Assembly (NCBI GenBank): GCA_946183365.1
Contig: CAMHAH010000004.1
Span: 62,001 to 126,000 of the forward strand
Source of the DNA: an uncultured Clostridia bacterium
Lineage (GTDB): Bacteria; Bacillota; Clostridia; Oscillospirales; Acutalibacteraceae
Length of the DNA stretch: 64,000 bases
Direction: 5' to 3'
The notes under the pieces: model-generated
Database searches by the model: none
Told to the model about the DNA's origin: nothing
What the model saw: the letters and a program-made list of their open reading frames with translations, nothing else
Program-made: the position numbers and the translations under genes
Shown here: one piece after another, positions 9,122-17,814 of the stretch
Layout: every line of letters begins with the position of its first letter
How positions within the stretch are numbered: the stretch's first letter is position 1

Positions 9122-9574
9122 TTAACGTTTGAATATAGCGCGGTAGATCTTCTTTAAACCTATTCGCGAAACCTTGCGAATCATCATATAGCGAATATAG
9201 ATACGATACGACAGATCGGTAAGCTCGTGGTGCTTTCCCTTATGAGTAAAGGAACTCATTATCGCGAGGATATCGTCATAAACGATACCGTGTTCAAAAT
9301 AATACTGGCCGTCACCCGAGAAGATATAACTGCCGTCTTTATCAAAGCCGACAAGCCTATGCAGGACAAGCTGACCTGTAGGCCTGCGACGATAAAAGAG
9401 AACATCATACTTCTTGACCTTATCGGGCTTTGGAGAGAATGTGACCTTATCGTTCTTGCCGTCAAGCATTGGCAGCATACTCACACCGGAGGGTGTAAAG
9501 ATCAGCTCCTGTCCCCTACTGAACGTGTCTTCAAGGACAGCGACGAACTCAGCGTTTGAAAGCTTCTCACTCAA
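9122..9574 (-). CDS. S24/S26-family (signal peptidase-like) protein
   Basis: About 150 residues. The motif SGVSMLPML carries the nucleophile Ser expected for the signal peptidase/LexA clan (Ser32 counted from the chosen start). QLVLHRLVGF supplies a His in place of the bacterial Lys, as in the archaeal/ER-type SipW group, and FSGDGQ resembles the box E Gly-Asp. No transmembrane anchor is visible; the C-terminus is strongly basic. I choose the TTG at 9574, preceded by AAAGAGG and overlapping the PqqD-like stop by 8 bases, over an in-frame TTG at 9604 that lies deeper inside the upstream gene. Family knowledge: such small peptidases occur in RiPP operons next to PqqD and HPrK-like proteins and may cut leader peptides. 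That role is inferred here. Confidence 0.7.
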   Translation of the reverse strand: MSEKLSNAEFVAVLEDTFSRGQELIFTPSGVSMLPMLDGKNDKVTFSPKPDKVKKYDVLFYRRRPTGQLVLHRLVGFDKDGSYIFSGDGQYYFEHGIVYDDILAIMSSFTHKGKHHELTDLSYRIYIRYMMIRKVSRIGLKKIYRAIFKR

Positions 9575-9830
9575 GGAGATCAGCCTCTTTGAGCTTATCG
9601 ACAAAGCGGTCTACATCAGCCCTCGCCGTTTCTTCATCTACCTCATATTTATCGAGCAGCTTAGTGACAAGCTCTTCTTTCTCACAACCCTCGGCGAGAA
9701 TATTCCAGAGGAAGGCTCCGCTCTCTGATAACTTGATGATACCCGAAAAATCAACGGCTCTCGTACGAACAGGAACAACAACATAAGAGCCTGCTATTTT
9801 TTTGAGAAGGAAATCACTTTTGATCTTCAT
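9567..9830 (-). CDS. PqqD-family peptide chaperone (RiPP recognition element)
   Basis: An 87-residue protein with the PqqD fold pattern: a short beta segment (VVVPVRTRAVDFSGIIKLSE), then SGAFLWNIL, then helices ending in the DVDRFVDKLKEADLL helix. Family knowledge: these domains bind the leader of a ribosomally made peptide and hand it to modifying or cleaving enzymes. It is the first gene of a tightly packed operon (overlap with the S26-like gene) and has its own promoter 47 bases upstream. No precursor gene or modifying enzyme lies beside it. The GG peptides at 17657-17803, 31568-31705 and 58075-58194 are candidate clients by genomic proximity only. Confidence 0.85.
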   Translation of the reverse strand: MKIKSDFLLKKIAGSYVVVPVRTRAVDFSGIIKLSESGAFLWNILAEGCEKEELVTKLLDKYEVDEETARADVDRFVDKLKEADLLE

Positions 9831-9876
9831 AACATAAACCTCTTCAAATACATTTAATAATATAACTTACAGAGAA

Positions 9877-9905
9877 ATTATAGCTTATCACGCCATAATT
9901 TGCAA
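9877..9905 (-). promoter_or_regulatory. Sigma-A promoter of the PqqD-like operon
   Basis: On the minus strand TTGCAA (9900-9905), a 17-bp spacer and TATAAT (9877-9882), 47 bases upstream of the PqqD-like start. Confidence 0.75.
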
Positions 9906-10114
9906 GTATTAAATAGATATTACATAAACAAAGCAGCTGCAGCATGAATTATGAAAGTTTATGCAAAATAAAATGTTACACAAAAGTCAGAGTTTTGTCA
10001 TAAATATTACAAGCCCTACATAGATATGTTAGTTCCTCAATAGAACAATGACATTAACAGACTAAGCACAAAGCAATTTAATTCGAATTCAGAATAATTA
10101 CAAAAAAGTTACAC
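9906..10114. other. AT-rich intergenic region upstream of leader copy A
   Basis: No gene is seen. Short ACACAAAA-type repeats (for example around 9972-9985 and 10109-10118) prefigure the ACAAAAGTC tandem at the start of the conserved leader, but the stretch itself has no counterpart at the other leader. Confidence 0.4.
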
Positions 10115-10211
10115 AAAATCGCCATTTTATGCATTTTGCACAAAAGTCACAAAAGTCCTTTTATTGAAAAGTCAATAATTCCGTAGATTTCAGTATGCAA
10201 AAAGTATGCAT

Positions 10212-10229
10212 TTGACAAATGATTAACAA
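10212..10229 (+). promoter_or_regulatory. Candidate Rex operator in leader copy A
   Basis: TTGACAAATGATTAACAA matches 12 of the 14 fixed positions of the clostridial Rex consensus TTGTTAA-N4-TTAACAA and overlaps a TTGACA -35-like hexamer. The identical site occurs in copy B (38180-38197). A rex gene is present at 6035. Confidence 0.4.
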
Positions 10230-10310
10230 AGTTGACATATGTCGTAATATGCAGGAAATATGCAGGATTTACGGAATATAAATAAGTATTTTTTATCTGT
10301 TACGGCAGTC

Positions 10311-10328
10311 TGTAAACAGGTGTTTACA
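10311..10328. promoter_or_regulatory. Perfect palindrome in leader copy A
   Basis: TGTAAACAGGTGTTTACA: two 8-base arms around GG. It is an operator-like site, identical in copy B (38081-38098). It sits at the boundary between the fully identical and slightly diverged parts of the leaders. The regulator is unknown. Confidence 0.5.
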
Positions 10329-10599
10329 ACTCAGTTCGGAGCGATATCCGGCAGAAAGTCCAAAATGTCAGTTTTTGTTTAATTTGCACAAAATTGACAA
10401 AACTGCCAAGCAAAGGGATAAAGGTCAGTTCCCGCTGGGTATTCGGATGAGCCTCCACGATTTGTTTGTTGGGGTGCTTGAACAAAAGCTCTTGTGTTTT
10501 ATTACTTCAAGATTGTTTTGTTCTTCCCGCGCCGACTGAGTTCACAACGCTTCATAACGCAGACCGCCACGGTGTAACAATAAAGGAGGAATCTTTGAC

Positions 10600-13500
10600 A
10601 TGACAAATAAGATCGACCGCACAAAAACAAAAGCAAAAAGCGTAGGCACCCGCACACTCGCGATGGTGCTGTGCTTTGTCATGCTCCTTACAGCTATCGG
10701 CTCCGGCTCGGTCCTGAGCGCTATAGCTGCGGGCTTTGATAAAGGCGACGCTGCTGTATTGGCAAACGCCGTTAAGCTCGGCGCGGATATCTCCGCCGCT
10801 AAGGCTGAAGATAAAGCCTCCGACGAGCCGTTTGTCGACGATATCGAAGACGGCTATACATTATCCAAGAAAAAGTCCGACGCAGATTTGGTTGCGACAG
10901 GCGCCACATACTATAATGTAGATTTATATTATGGTACATCTACCAGCAACGTTGTTTGGGTAAAGAATATTTCTCTGTCAAGCAACAGCGGTACATATGA
11001 CGCTACGTTAGCCGCGAACACCACTTATTATTTCTATTTCAAGCAGGGCGCTGACAGGTACTACGGAGGCGGCTTCAATCTGCCTAACGACAGAGAATAC
11101 AATTTGGCTTATTCCGGTACATCTATTTCTTCGAGTAATTATATCAAATATACTACTACCACTGCCGGCACATATACCTTTACCGTTACAATTAATGAGA
11201 ACGACGGAAAGATCAAGATAGCAGGCGGCTCCGGCGGCAGCAGTATCTCTAGTGATAGTTGGAAAGTCAAAGGACATCAGTTTGGTACTAATCCTTGGAC
11301 TGATACCGAAAGCATGACAAAGGATGATGTTTCCGGTTTCTACTACATAGATAAATCTTTTAGTAAAGGCAACAACTATTTCCGATTTGTTTCTTCAAAT
11401 GGTACTGATGATACTGAGTATAACAGGAGTAATAGTGACGAGGCTGCTATTGACCTTGGCACTAAGTATGATTTAGTTGCGTTTGATCCTTCTGCAAATA
11501 AAGCGATCCAAATAGCAAATACTCTTTCCGGTAATTATACCATATGGCTTGATGATGATACTGATAAGTTCTGGGTTCGCACACGATACAAGACCCTTAC
11601 AGCTCCTGCGAATGTCAAGATCAACAACAACACAGGCACCGTTACGTTAGGCGCTTCGGCTGCCGAAAACGCAACCCTTACATGGGATTCGGTTACTAAT
11701 GCGGCAGCCTACAGAGTATATAAGGGCTCCACTATTGAAGCTACGGTAGTCGGCACGTCCTATTCCATCCCCCGCAAGACAGACAGTGCGGGTGAATACA
11801 CGGTCGTAGCGATCCCCGACGCTACCGTGCCTGTATACGGCGAGTATTTCAAGTCCGATGCTTCGACAGCCGTTACCCTCGCGATCACACCGATCGATCT
11901 TCCTCAGCCCACTATCACGATCACAAAGGACGGCACAGCGGTTTCTTCGGCAAACAGCTATGATACAGATATCAAGGTCAACATAACCAACTATGCCGCT
12001 CTCAAGGATTACTGTACGTTTGAGTTCTCCGGCTTGGCCAACAAAACCGGTCCCGACGCTAACGGAACATATTCTATCACCTCGTTCGTCACCGACGGTG
12101 CTTCCAAAGAGTGTGAATACAACGGTAAGGACAACAGCATCACCGTCGAGGCGACGCTGAAGGAAGGCTTATCCTATTATTATACGATAAATTCTTCCTC
12201 CACTTCCTCTACAAGCGCGGCGAGCACTCTTAAGGTGTTTAATCCTAACTACTATGTTTGCGGTGGAATTACCGGTATTTCCAAGGTAAACGGCAGTACA
12301 GTAAGTTTTTCAAGTGACCACTGGTCAGACGCCAATAGTAATCTATTCATTAATGGTGATACCGGTGTGCCCGGAAAATACAGCATAGTTGTGACATTGG
12401 GATCAAATGATAAGTATTTTGGTTTTACCGACGTGAATTCGACCAGGCACTCATTCATTTATGGTGAAGACAGTTATAATTCTTACGGTATGAATTTAGA
12501 TATTGATAGCGAAGGTGGTATACCTGAAGGCGGTTCAAAGGCTCTCTACAGTTTGAATGGCAATGAAGGTGCTTATATTCTTAAAAAGAACAAAACCTAT
12601 GTCATCATCGTAGATCAAAGTGTTCGTAATTCCGACAGTGATCCCTACGGTCGCTTCTACTTCCTGACCGATCAGGTTCTTGTTACCCCTGCCGCATATA
12701 AGCAGACATACAATACATCCAACGCTACATATAATACGCCTGCCGCCGACAGCTCTTCCGACTCCGGTACGGTTACCGCGATACCTAATTATGTGACCAA
12801 GAGCAGCGCTTCAGCTTCATCTACGCTCAAGGCTGTCGCCAATGACGGTTACTACTTTGTCGGATGGTATAACAACAGCGATTTTGCTGACTCTCATCGG
12901 GTTTCTACCGACGCCATCTATACCGTTACCCCTAACTCTGCGTCCGATGTAACCTATTACGCTCTCTTCAAGCAGAATGAACCCGGCAAGTTTAAGGTTA
13001 ATCTTGCCGCTACAAGACATGGTACCGTAACTGCTGAGTGGAACGGTACTACGGTAACGAGCAAGAATATATCAAATGATGAAGGCAATGAGGCGGTCAC
13101 CCTCTCCGGCGTGCCTGCGGGCGCTACCGTTACGCTTAGATATACTCCCGATACGGATTACGCCAAAGAATCTGTGTCCGCCAAGAAGACGAACGGCTCC
13201 GACGTTACCCTTGCCGAAAGCGACGCATCCTTCACGATGCCCACCAGCGCGGTGAACGTTAAGGCAAACTTCGATTTGGATTTAGGTACTGCGGATTCTG
13301 GTAGATACTTACTAGGTCAGGTCAGCAGTTCCGGTAACCCTGATAAAAATGTCGCAAGCATGACTAATCAGAGTCTTGTCGTGACAAAAAAGACGATAGA
13401 AACAGTTGAGCACCATTATGTAAAAATTCCTAAAAGTAAATTGACTAAGTATTATAGCTTCTATGGTATTTCTAAATCCACATCATACACAGATTTGATC

Positions 13501-16500
13501 TATAAAAATAGTGATGGTAACGATGTCCAAGTATTGATAGAAGACGGTCAAGCAAAGTATTATTCTGACGGTCCCAAATATGAAGGATATGATAAGGACA
13601 GTAATACTTATAAGTATTCCGGACTACGACTGAATTCACTTTATTATGATGATATCGACTATCTGATTTTAGAAACTTGGTATTATCAGGATTCTTCCAA
13701 TAATTGGCATCAGCGTTATAAATACACCGTCGTCCTCGACGAGGATGCTCCAGCTAAGGCTGTTGTATACGCCAAGGACGGCGCGGCTCCGATCTACTGG
13801 GGCACAGCGGCCCAGAAGGAAGGCGCTTCGGTATCTGATTTCAGCGGTACCTCCTACACCTTCGGCGCTATCGCCAAGACTGAGATCACCCAGTACGGTA
13901 CAGCTGCCGACGCCCTTGATGATGTCGCTGCCGGTCTGGTCACAACTACAACCCTCGGCGGAAGCGATACATCCGGAAACACCCAGAAGGCTTACGCCTC
14001 CAGTAAATACCAATCCGGCTCATTTACCGCTGGTTATACGATTAAGGTGAAGACGACCGTAGCGAGCGATTACAAGAATAAATATTATGTACGCGGATGG
14101 TGTATCAACGGTCTGACATACTGCAGCCCTGCTACAGCAGACACAGCGTCCGTCGTCGGCGTCAATACTATCCCTGATACGACTAACGGAGAGTATGAGC
14201 TTGTATATACGATCCCCGAGGGTCAGACCGATCCCGTAGAGATCACCCCGATCTATTATTTCACTGATGCTTATAAGACTACTCTGGCAGCTCAGAGTGG
14301 GTCGAAGAAGAGTGTTGAGTTTGTAACCTTCTATCTGCAGGGTTATTCCGAGAAGCTGCAAAATGAGCGTGGCTGGGGCAACACGCCGTATATCTACCCA
14401 TTCTACGGTGACCTGAGCAACGTTGACAACTCCTTCGGTACCTATCCCGGTCAGCCGATGGTCAACCTGAACGGTACTTATTCAATTGAGATACCGATGG
14501 CAAATGCTACTATCGACTTTAACCGTGCCAATAACAGCACTAACGTCGTAAAAGGTATCACGATATCAAACGGCTACGCCGATCATGTTCACCGCAACCT
14601 GATCTATGACTGGAGCGCGGGCTCGAACAATGATGATATCGATCATATGCAGACCTATGACTACGACGACTTCTACAAGATCTATCATGACGGTACAAAG
14701 CTGATCAGCGGAACCCCCGAGCATCCCAACACCATCACCTTCCGTATCAAGGATGAGACCGAAACCTTCAACGCCAAGACCTACGGCGGCTTAGGCGCGG
14801 GCACGGCGAGAGTCAACAGCACCAAGAATGAATTGACTGAAGCTGACATTACAGCCATAGGCAACGCTAACGGCTGGGAGAAGCTGACAAACTTCTTCGG
14901 CAACGACGTTAACATCTTCAACCAAAGTTACGAAAAAGAAAGCGTTACCCTTGACGGATGGGATAAGCATCCTCTGTATGTAATTTCGACTGGCTACAAC
15001 GGCAATATCGCCGGCGACTACGGTACGGCATGGAAGATATTCGCTTACGATACTTCTACATCAAAGTATAAGCTTGTTCAGGATACAACGAACGGTCGTT
15101 ATGCTATACCGCCTTCGGTCCTCGCGCTGCAGTTCGATGATGCTACGACTTCGTTCCCCAATGCCGCTGACTATCCCAAGGCTAACCACAGCGTTACCGG
15201 CGTAAGCGGCAACTATACCGACGAAGTCAATAAGTATGTGAATATATACAACACACTCTACGATAATTACAGAACTAAAAATGTATATATCACATACGAA
15301 AAGAATACCCGCGATATACGTGACAGTGGCGTAGCAAAGGGCGCCTACCGCTTAGACGGCAGATGGCTGTATACCCACTCCGACGACACTGTTAAGTCTG
15401 ATATCAGAATCGAATACTATGACAGCGCTTCCGGTACATATATCGCCGATACATATGCCGATAATGCTGATACGACCATAACCGGAAACACCACCGGAGC
15501 AAAGGCATACTTCTTAGACAACAGCGGTGAAACCAAGAAGAGAGTTTCAGCAAATAAGAGCATGAAATCGGATTATTATAATATCTATGCAGACGCAAAT
15601 GCTGAACGCGGCGATACGAAATGGGTATTTGTCGGTTGGGAACTCGAGATCGACGGCGTTCGTCAGACTGTTTCCGGTGCGGGAACATCTGCTAAGATCC
15701 TTGCCGAGGCGAGCGGCACCTTTGTTGCCAAGTATATGCCTGAGGTAACTGGTGAGCTGACCGTAACCCATAAGGTTGACAAATATTCCGAGGGTCAGGG
15801 TTCAGCGGGACTGCGCGTATCCGTTATTAACGCTTCGGATCAAATCATCTTCCAGAATGAAGATACCGATGTTGAATCTGTATACATCCCCGAGACCTTC
15901 ATTAAGAACGATCTGAATTATAAGATTCGAATCGAGCTGCTCTCTACTCCGTATCTTGACGATACCTTTGAAAGTATAGGATATCCCGCTGTTCAGCCTG
16001 AATATGATGCTGATCCTGTTACAGACGATACATCTGTTCCCATCGTTACTACTATGGAGTTTGATGTTATCGGTGATTTGTTCGGCGGAGGTACCTCACC
16101 TCAGCTTACGAAACGTCTTGATTACACCAGCTTCTTCAGCGAGACTCTCCACTACTACGAAGTAAAGTATACGTTTACAAAGAGAGACGGCACTCCCGGT
16201 TCATTTACCTCAAGAGGTACCCTTGACGCCACTACGTACGCCAATAGCGAGTTGATCAGCATCGACGGAAGCACAAGAACACTGACTAATGCATTCCTGC
16301 TCGATTACGCACCCCATGAAAGCAATTTTAATAAAAATACGGGCATCGATTTTACAGCTCCTTCAGCTGTCAAGGATAACATTTATAACGACGGAACCAA
16401 GACTCATACCGCAGAGGTAGCTTTTTCTGAGACCGACAAGAAGTATAAGGCTGAGATATCAATTCCTTATAAGTATTATTCTTCTGCGAGCAGCGGTGAG

Positions 16501-17640
16501 GGAGAAATTGACCTCGACGGAAATCCGTATAAGAAGTATACCGGTCAGAAAGAAGCAGTTAGCATCGACGGTGTAAATGTCAATATAGTCAAGAAGCAGG
16601 ATCCTTATTGTATTGTATTTGACGAGATTAACTACGGATGCTTCCTGACCTCCGCCGAAGGTAACTCTCAGACAAAGACCAGTAAGGATAGTGAGACTGC
16701 TAACCATGTAAATAACGATTTCATTACTGTTCCGACAGAGATCTGGAATCAAACTGATAGCAAGAAAGAATACTTTAACTACTGGGCAATCTATGACTAC
16801 AACGCCTATAAGAACCATGAGGGAGCTAAGGCTCTGGTAGCTAAGGTATATTACCCTGATTTCAACTATCGTCTGTACGGAGATTATTACATTGAACCCG
16901 TTTACGGTGAATCAGAGACCAGCTTTGTTTTTGAGCACGATAAATCTGAACTTGGCGCAAATATTCTCTATCTCGGAACGTCTCGCAACCAGTGGAACGA
17001 CGCAACGAAGGCCAAAGGTACATATAATAATGTTGCTGACGCCGCCGATCTGATCTACAACGACTTTGCTTTCTCGTTCTCTTACGGCCAGGGTAAAGAG
17101 CTTTATTATCTGTCTGATACTGATAAGAGTAAGATAAAACTTGGCATGGTGCTTGAGAAGATCCAGACAGGTACAGGCGATGGCGGAACAAAGATCTTTG
17201 CTGAGGGCGATACCGGTACACAAGATATGTATTCATACAAGAGTAAGTATCAGAATACCGGTGCACATGCTGCCGCAGAAGGAAAGACGGTTGAAGAAAC
17301 TACAAGAGATAAGATCAAAGCCAGTCTTGAGGATACTAACGGAAATGTCAAAATGGGTATAAGCGGCAAGAACTGGGTATTTGCCGACGGAACGACTAAT
17401 CCTAGTAATATTACAAACAGCATAAATGAAAAAGGTCGTACAGAGCAGTGCTACAGTTATTACAGCCAGCTTGGCGAAGTGATCGACGACCACTCGATAG
17501 AGTTCGCTTTTTCAGATGATACCGTAAACTATGTTTACAGAGCTTATGCGTATATTCTGATTGATAACGGTGACGGCACTAAGTCTGCTGCGGTCAGCGA
17601 GCCTGCTTATTTCTCCATGAGATATGAAGCTGTACAATAA
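10600..17640 (+). CDS. Giant secreted repeat protein, module copy A
   Basis: 2346 residues. An N-terminal signal peptide is clear: basic residues, then the LAMVLCFVMLLTAIG hydrophobic core ending near SAIAAG. Downstream are beta-rich, Thr/Asn/Tyr-rich domains, including a fibronectin-type-III-like segment near residues 330-425 and an InlB-like repeat near 700-795 (GYYFVGWYNNSDF followed by YYALFKQ). The C-terminal half, from about residue 1240 on, is clearly homologous to the giant protein at 31720-37812: shared NGYADHVHRN-like, QTYDYDDFYKI and YVYRAYAY segments. No LPxTG sorting signal, SLH domain or dockerin is visible at the end. AGGAGG precedes the ATG. It probably acts outside the cell in adhesion or glycan contact; this is inferred from architecture. 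It heads a unit with a 48-residue peptide and an LRR-dockerin gene. Confidence 0.85.
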   Translation: MTNKIDRTKTKAKSVGTRTLAMVLCFVMLLTAIGSGSVLSAIAAGFDKGDAAVLANAVKLGADISAAKAEDKASDEPFVDDIEDGYTLSKKKSDADLVATGATYYNVDLYYGTSTSNVVWVKNISLSSNSGTYDATLAANTTYYFYFKQGADRYYGGGFNLPNDREYNLAYSGTSISSSNYIKYTTTTAGTYTFTVTINENDGKIKIAGGSGGSSISSDSWKVKGHQFGTNPWTDTESMTKDDVSGFYYIDKSFSKGNNYFRFVSSNGTDDTEYNRSNSDEAAIDLGTKYDLVAFDPSANKAIQIANTLSGNYTIWLDDDTDKFWVRTRYKTLTAPANVKINNNTGTVTLGASAAENATLTWDSVTNAAAYRVYKGSTIEATVVGTSYSIPRKTDSAGEYTVVAIPDATVPVYGEYFKSDASTAVTLAITPIDLPQPTITITKDGTAVSSANSYDTDIKVNITNYAALKDYCTFEFSGLANKTGPDANGTYSITSFVTDGASKECEYNGKDNSITVEATLKEGLSYYYTINSSSTSSTSAASTLKVFNPNYYVCGGITGISKVNGSTVSFSSDHWSDANSNLFINGDTGVPGKYSIVVTLGSNDKYFGFTDVNSTRHSFIYGEDSYNSYGMNLDIDSEGGIPEGGSKALYSLNGNEGAYILKKNKTYVIIVDQSVRNSDSDPYGRFYFLTDQVLVTPAAYKQTYNTSNATYNTPAADSSSDSGTVTAIPNYVTKSSASASSTLKAVANDGYYFVGWYNNSDFADSHRVSTDAIYTVTPNSASDVTYYALFKQNEPGKFKVNLAATRHGTVTAEWNGTTVTSKNISNDEGNEAVTLSGVPAGATVTLRYTPDTDYAKESVSAKKTNGSDVTLAESDASFTMPTSAVNVKANFDLDLGTADSGRYLLGQVSSSGNPDKNVASMTNQSLVVTKKTIETVEHHYVKIPKSKLTKYYSFYGISKSTSYTDLIYKNSDGNDVQVLIEDGQAKYYSDGPKYEGYDKDSNTYKYSGLRLNSLYYDDIDYLILETWYYQDSSNNWHQRYKYTVVLDEDAPAKAVVYAKDGAAPIYWGTAAQKEGASVSDFSGTSYTFGAIAKTEITQYGTAADALDDVAAGLVTTTTLGGSDTSGNTQKAYASSKYQSGSFTAGYTIKVKTTVASDYKNKYYVRGWCINGLTYCSPATADTASVVGVNTIPDTTNGEYELVYTIPEGQTDPVEITPIYYFTDAYKTTLAAQSGSKKSVEFVTFYLQGYSEKLQNERGWGNTPYIYPFYGDLSNVDNSFGTYPGQPMVNLNGTYSIEIPMANATIDFNRANNSTNVVKGITISNGYADHVHRNLIYDWSAGSNNDDIDHMQTYDYDDFYKIYHDGTKLISGTPEHPNTITFRIKDETETFNAKTYGGLGAGTARVNSTKNELTEADITAIGNANGWEKLTNFFGNDVNIFNQSYEKESVTLDGWDKHPLYVISTGYNGNIAGDYGTAWKIFAYDTSTSKYKLVQDTTNGRYAIPPSVLALQFDDATTSFPNAADYPKANHSVTGVSGNYTDEVNKYVNIYNTLYDNYRTKNVYITYEKNTRDIRDSGVAKGAYRLDGRWLYTHSDDTVKSDIRIEYYDSASGTYIADTYADNADTTITGNTTGAKAYFLDNSGETKKRVSANKSMKSDYYNIYADANAERGDTKWVFVGWELEIDGVRQTVSGAGTSAKILAEASGTFVAKYMPEVTGELTVTHKVDKYSEGQGSAGLRVSVINASDQIIFQNEDTDVESVYIPETFIKNDLNYKIRIELLSTPYLDDTFESIGYPAVQPEYDADPVTDDTSVPIVTTMEFDVIGDLFGGGTSPQLTKRLDYTSFFSETLHYYEVKYTFTKRDGTPGSFTSRGTLDATTYANSELISIDGSTRTLTNAFLLDYAPHESNFNKNTGIDFTAPSAVKDNIYNDGTKTHTAEVAFSETDKKYKAEISIPYKYYSSASSGEGEIDLDGNPYKKYTGQKEAVSIDGVNVNIVKKQDPYCIVFDEINYGCFLTSAEGNSQTKTSKDSETANHVNNDFITVPTEIWNQTDSKKEYFNYWAIYDYNAYKNHEGAKALVAKVYYPDFNYRLYGDYYIEPVYGESETSFVFEHDKSELGANILYLGTSRNQWNDATKAKGTYNNVADAADLIYNDFAFSFSYGQGKELYYLSDTDKSKIKLGMVLEKIQTGTGDGGTKIFAEGDTGTQDMYSYKSKYQNTGAHAAAEGKTVEETTRDKIKASLEDTNGNVKMGISGKNWVFADGTTNPSNITNSINEKGRTEQCYSYYSQLGEVIDDHSIEFAFSDDTVNYVYRAYAYILIDNGDGTKSAAVSEPAYFSMRYEAVQ

Positions 17641-17656
17641 TAGGAGGTAGTATAAA

Positions 17657-17803
17657 ATGAAAAAAATATATTCTGCTCCTGAATTTAAGTATGTTAAACT
17701 AAATATTTCAATTGATGTTCTTGCTTTGAGTGATCCTGAACCTTCTCTGCCTTCAGGCGGCAATAACCCTACGCCTACAGAAGGTATTGGCGACGATATT
17801 TGA
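17657..17803 (+). CDS. Small GG-motif peptide, copy A (RiPP-precursor-like)
   Basis: 48 codons with a strong AGGAGG nine bases before the ATG, placed 16 bases after the giant gene. The sequence begins MKKIYSAPEFKYVKL, has a VLALS segment, then LPSGG, then an acidic, Pro-rich tail ending GIGDDI. The N-terminal half aligns with the peptide at 31568-31705 (MKxIYxxPEFxxVK, VL, S, SGG), while the tails differ. A conserved front with a GG doublet and a variable tail is the pattern of a leader and core peptide. No modifying enzyme adjoins it; the PqqD/S26/HPrK-like/ABC operon at 6.7-9.8 kb is the nearest candidate machinery. Alternatively it could be a small surface or regulatory peptide unrelated to RiPPs. 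Confidence 0.75.
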   Translation: MKKIYSAPEFKYVKLNISIDVLALSDPEPSLPSGGNNPTPTEGIGDDI

Positions 17804-17814
17804 TCATCGTTATT

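Larger units (their letters stand above)
10115..10591 (+). repeat. Conserved 477-bp leader/promoter region, copy A
   Basis: This region is repeated in inverted orientation at 37818-38294. Aligned by eye without gaps, the two copies differ at about 16 positions, all in the downstream 263 bases; the upstream 214 bases are identical. Each copy ends at the ribosome binding site of a giant secreted protein. It contains a tandem ACAAAAGTC, a tandem ATATGCAGGA, two TTGACA hexamers (10212 and 10232), a near-consensus Rex operator, and an 8+2+8 palindrome. The 260 bases past the palindrome are probably a transcribed leader; nested pairing is possible (GGCAG near 10354 with CTGCC near 10407) but no known riboswitch class was recognised. 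Confidence 0.85.

Noticed and set aside
10329-10591. Leader of the giant protein as a cyclic di-GMP riboswitch
   Set aside because: Pieces such as GCAAAGGGATAAAGG recall GEMM-type motifs, but the conserved GGCAAACC and GACGCAAAGCC segments are absent.
16459-17266. Antisense frames opposite the giant protein gene
   Set aside because: They have no ribosome binding sites or recognisable domains and follow from the composition of the sense gene.
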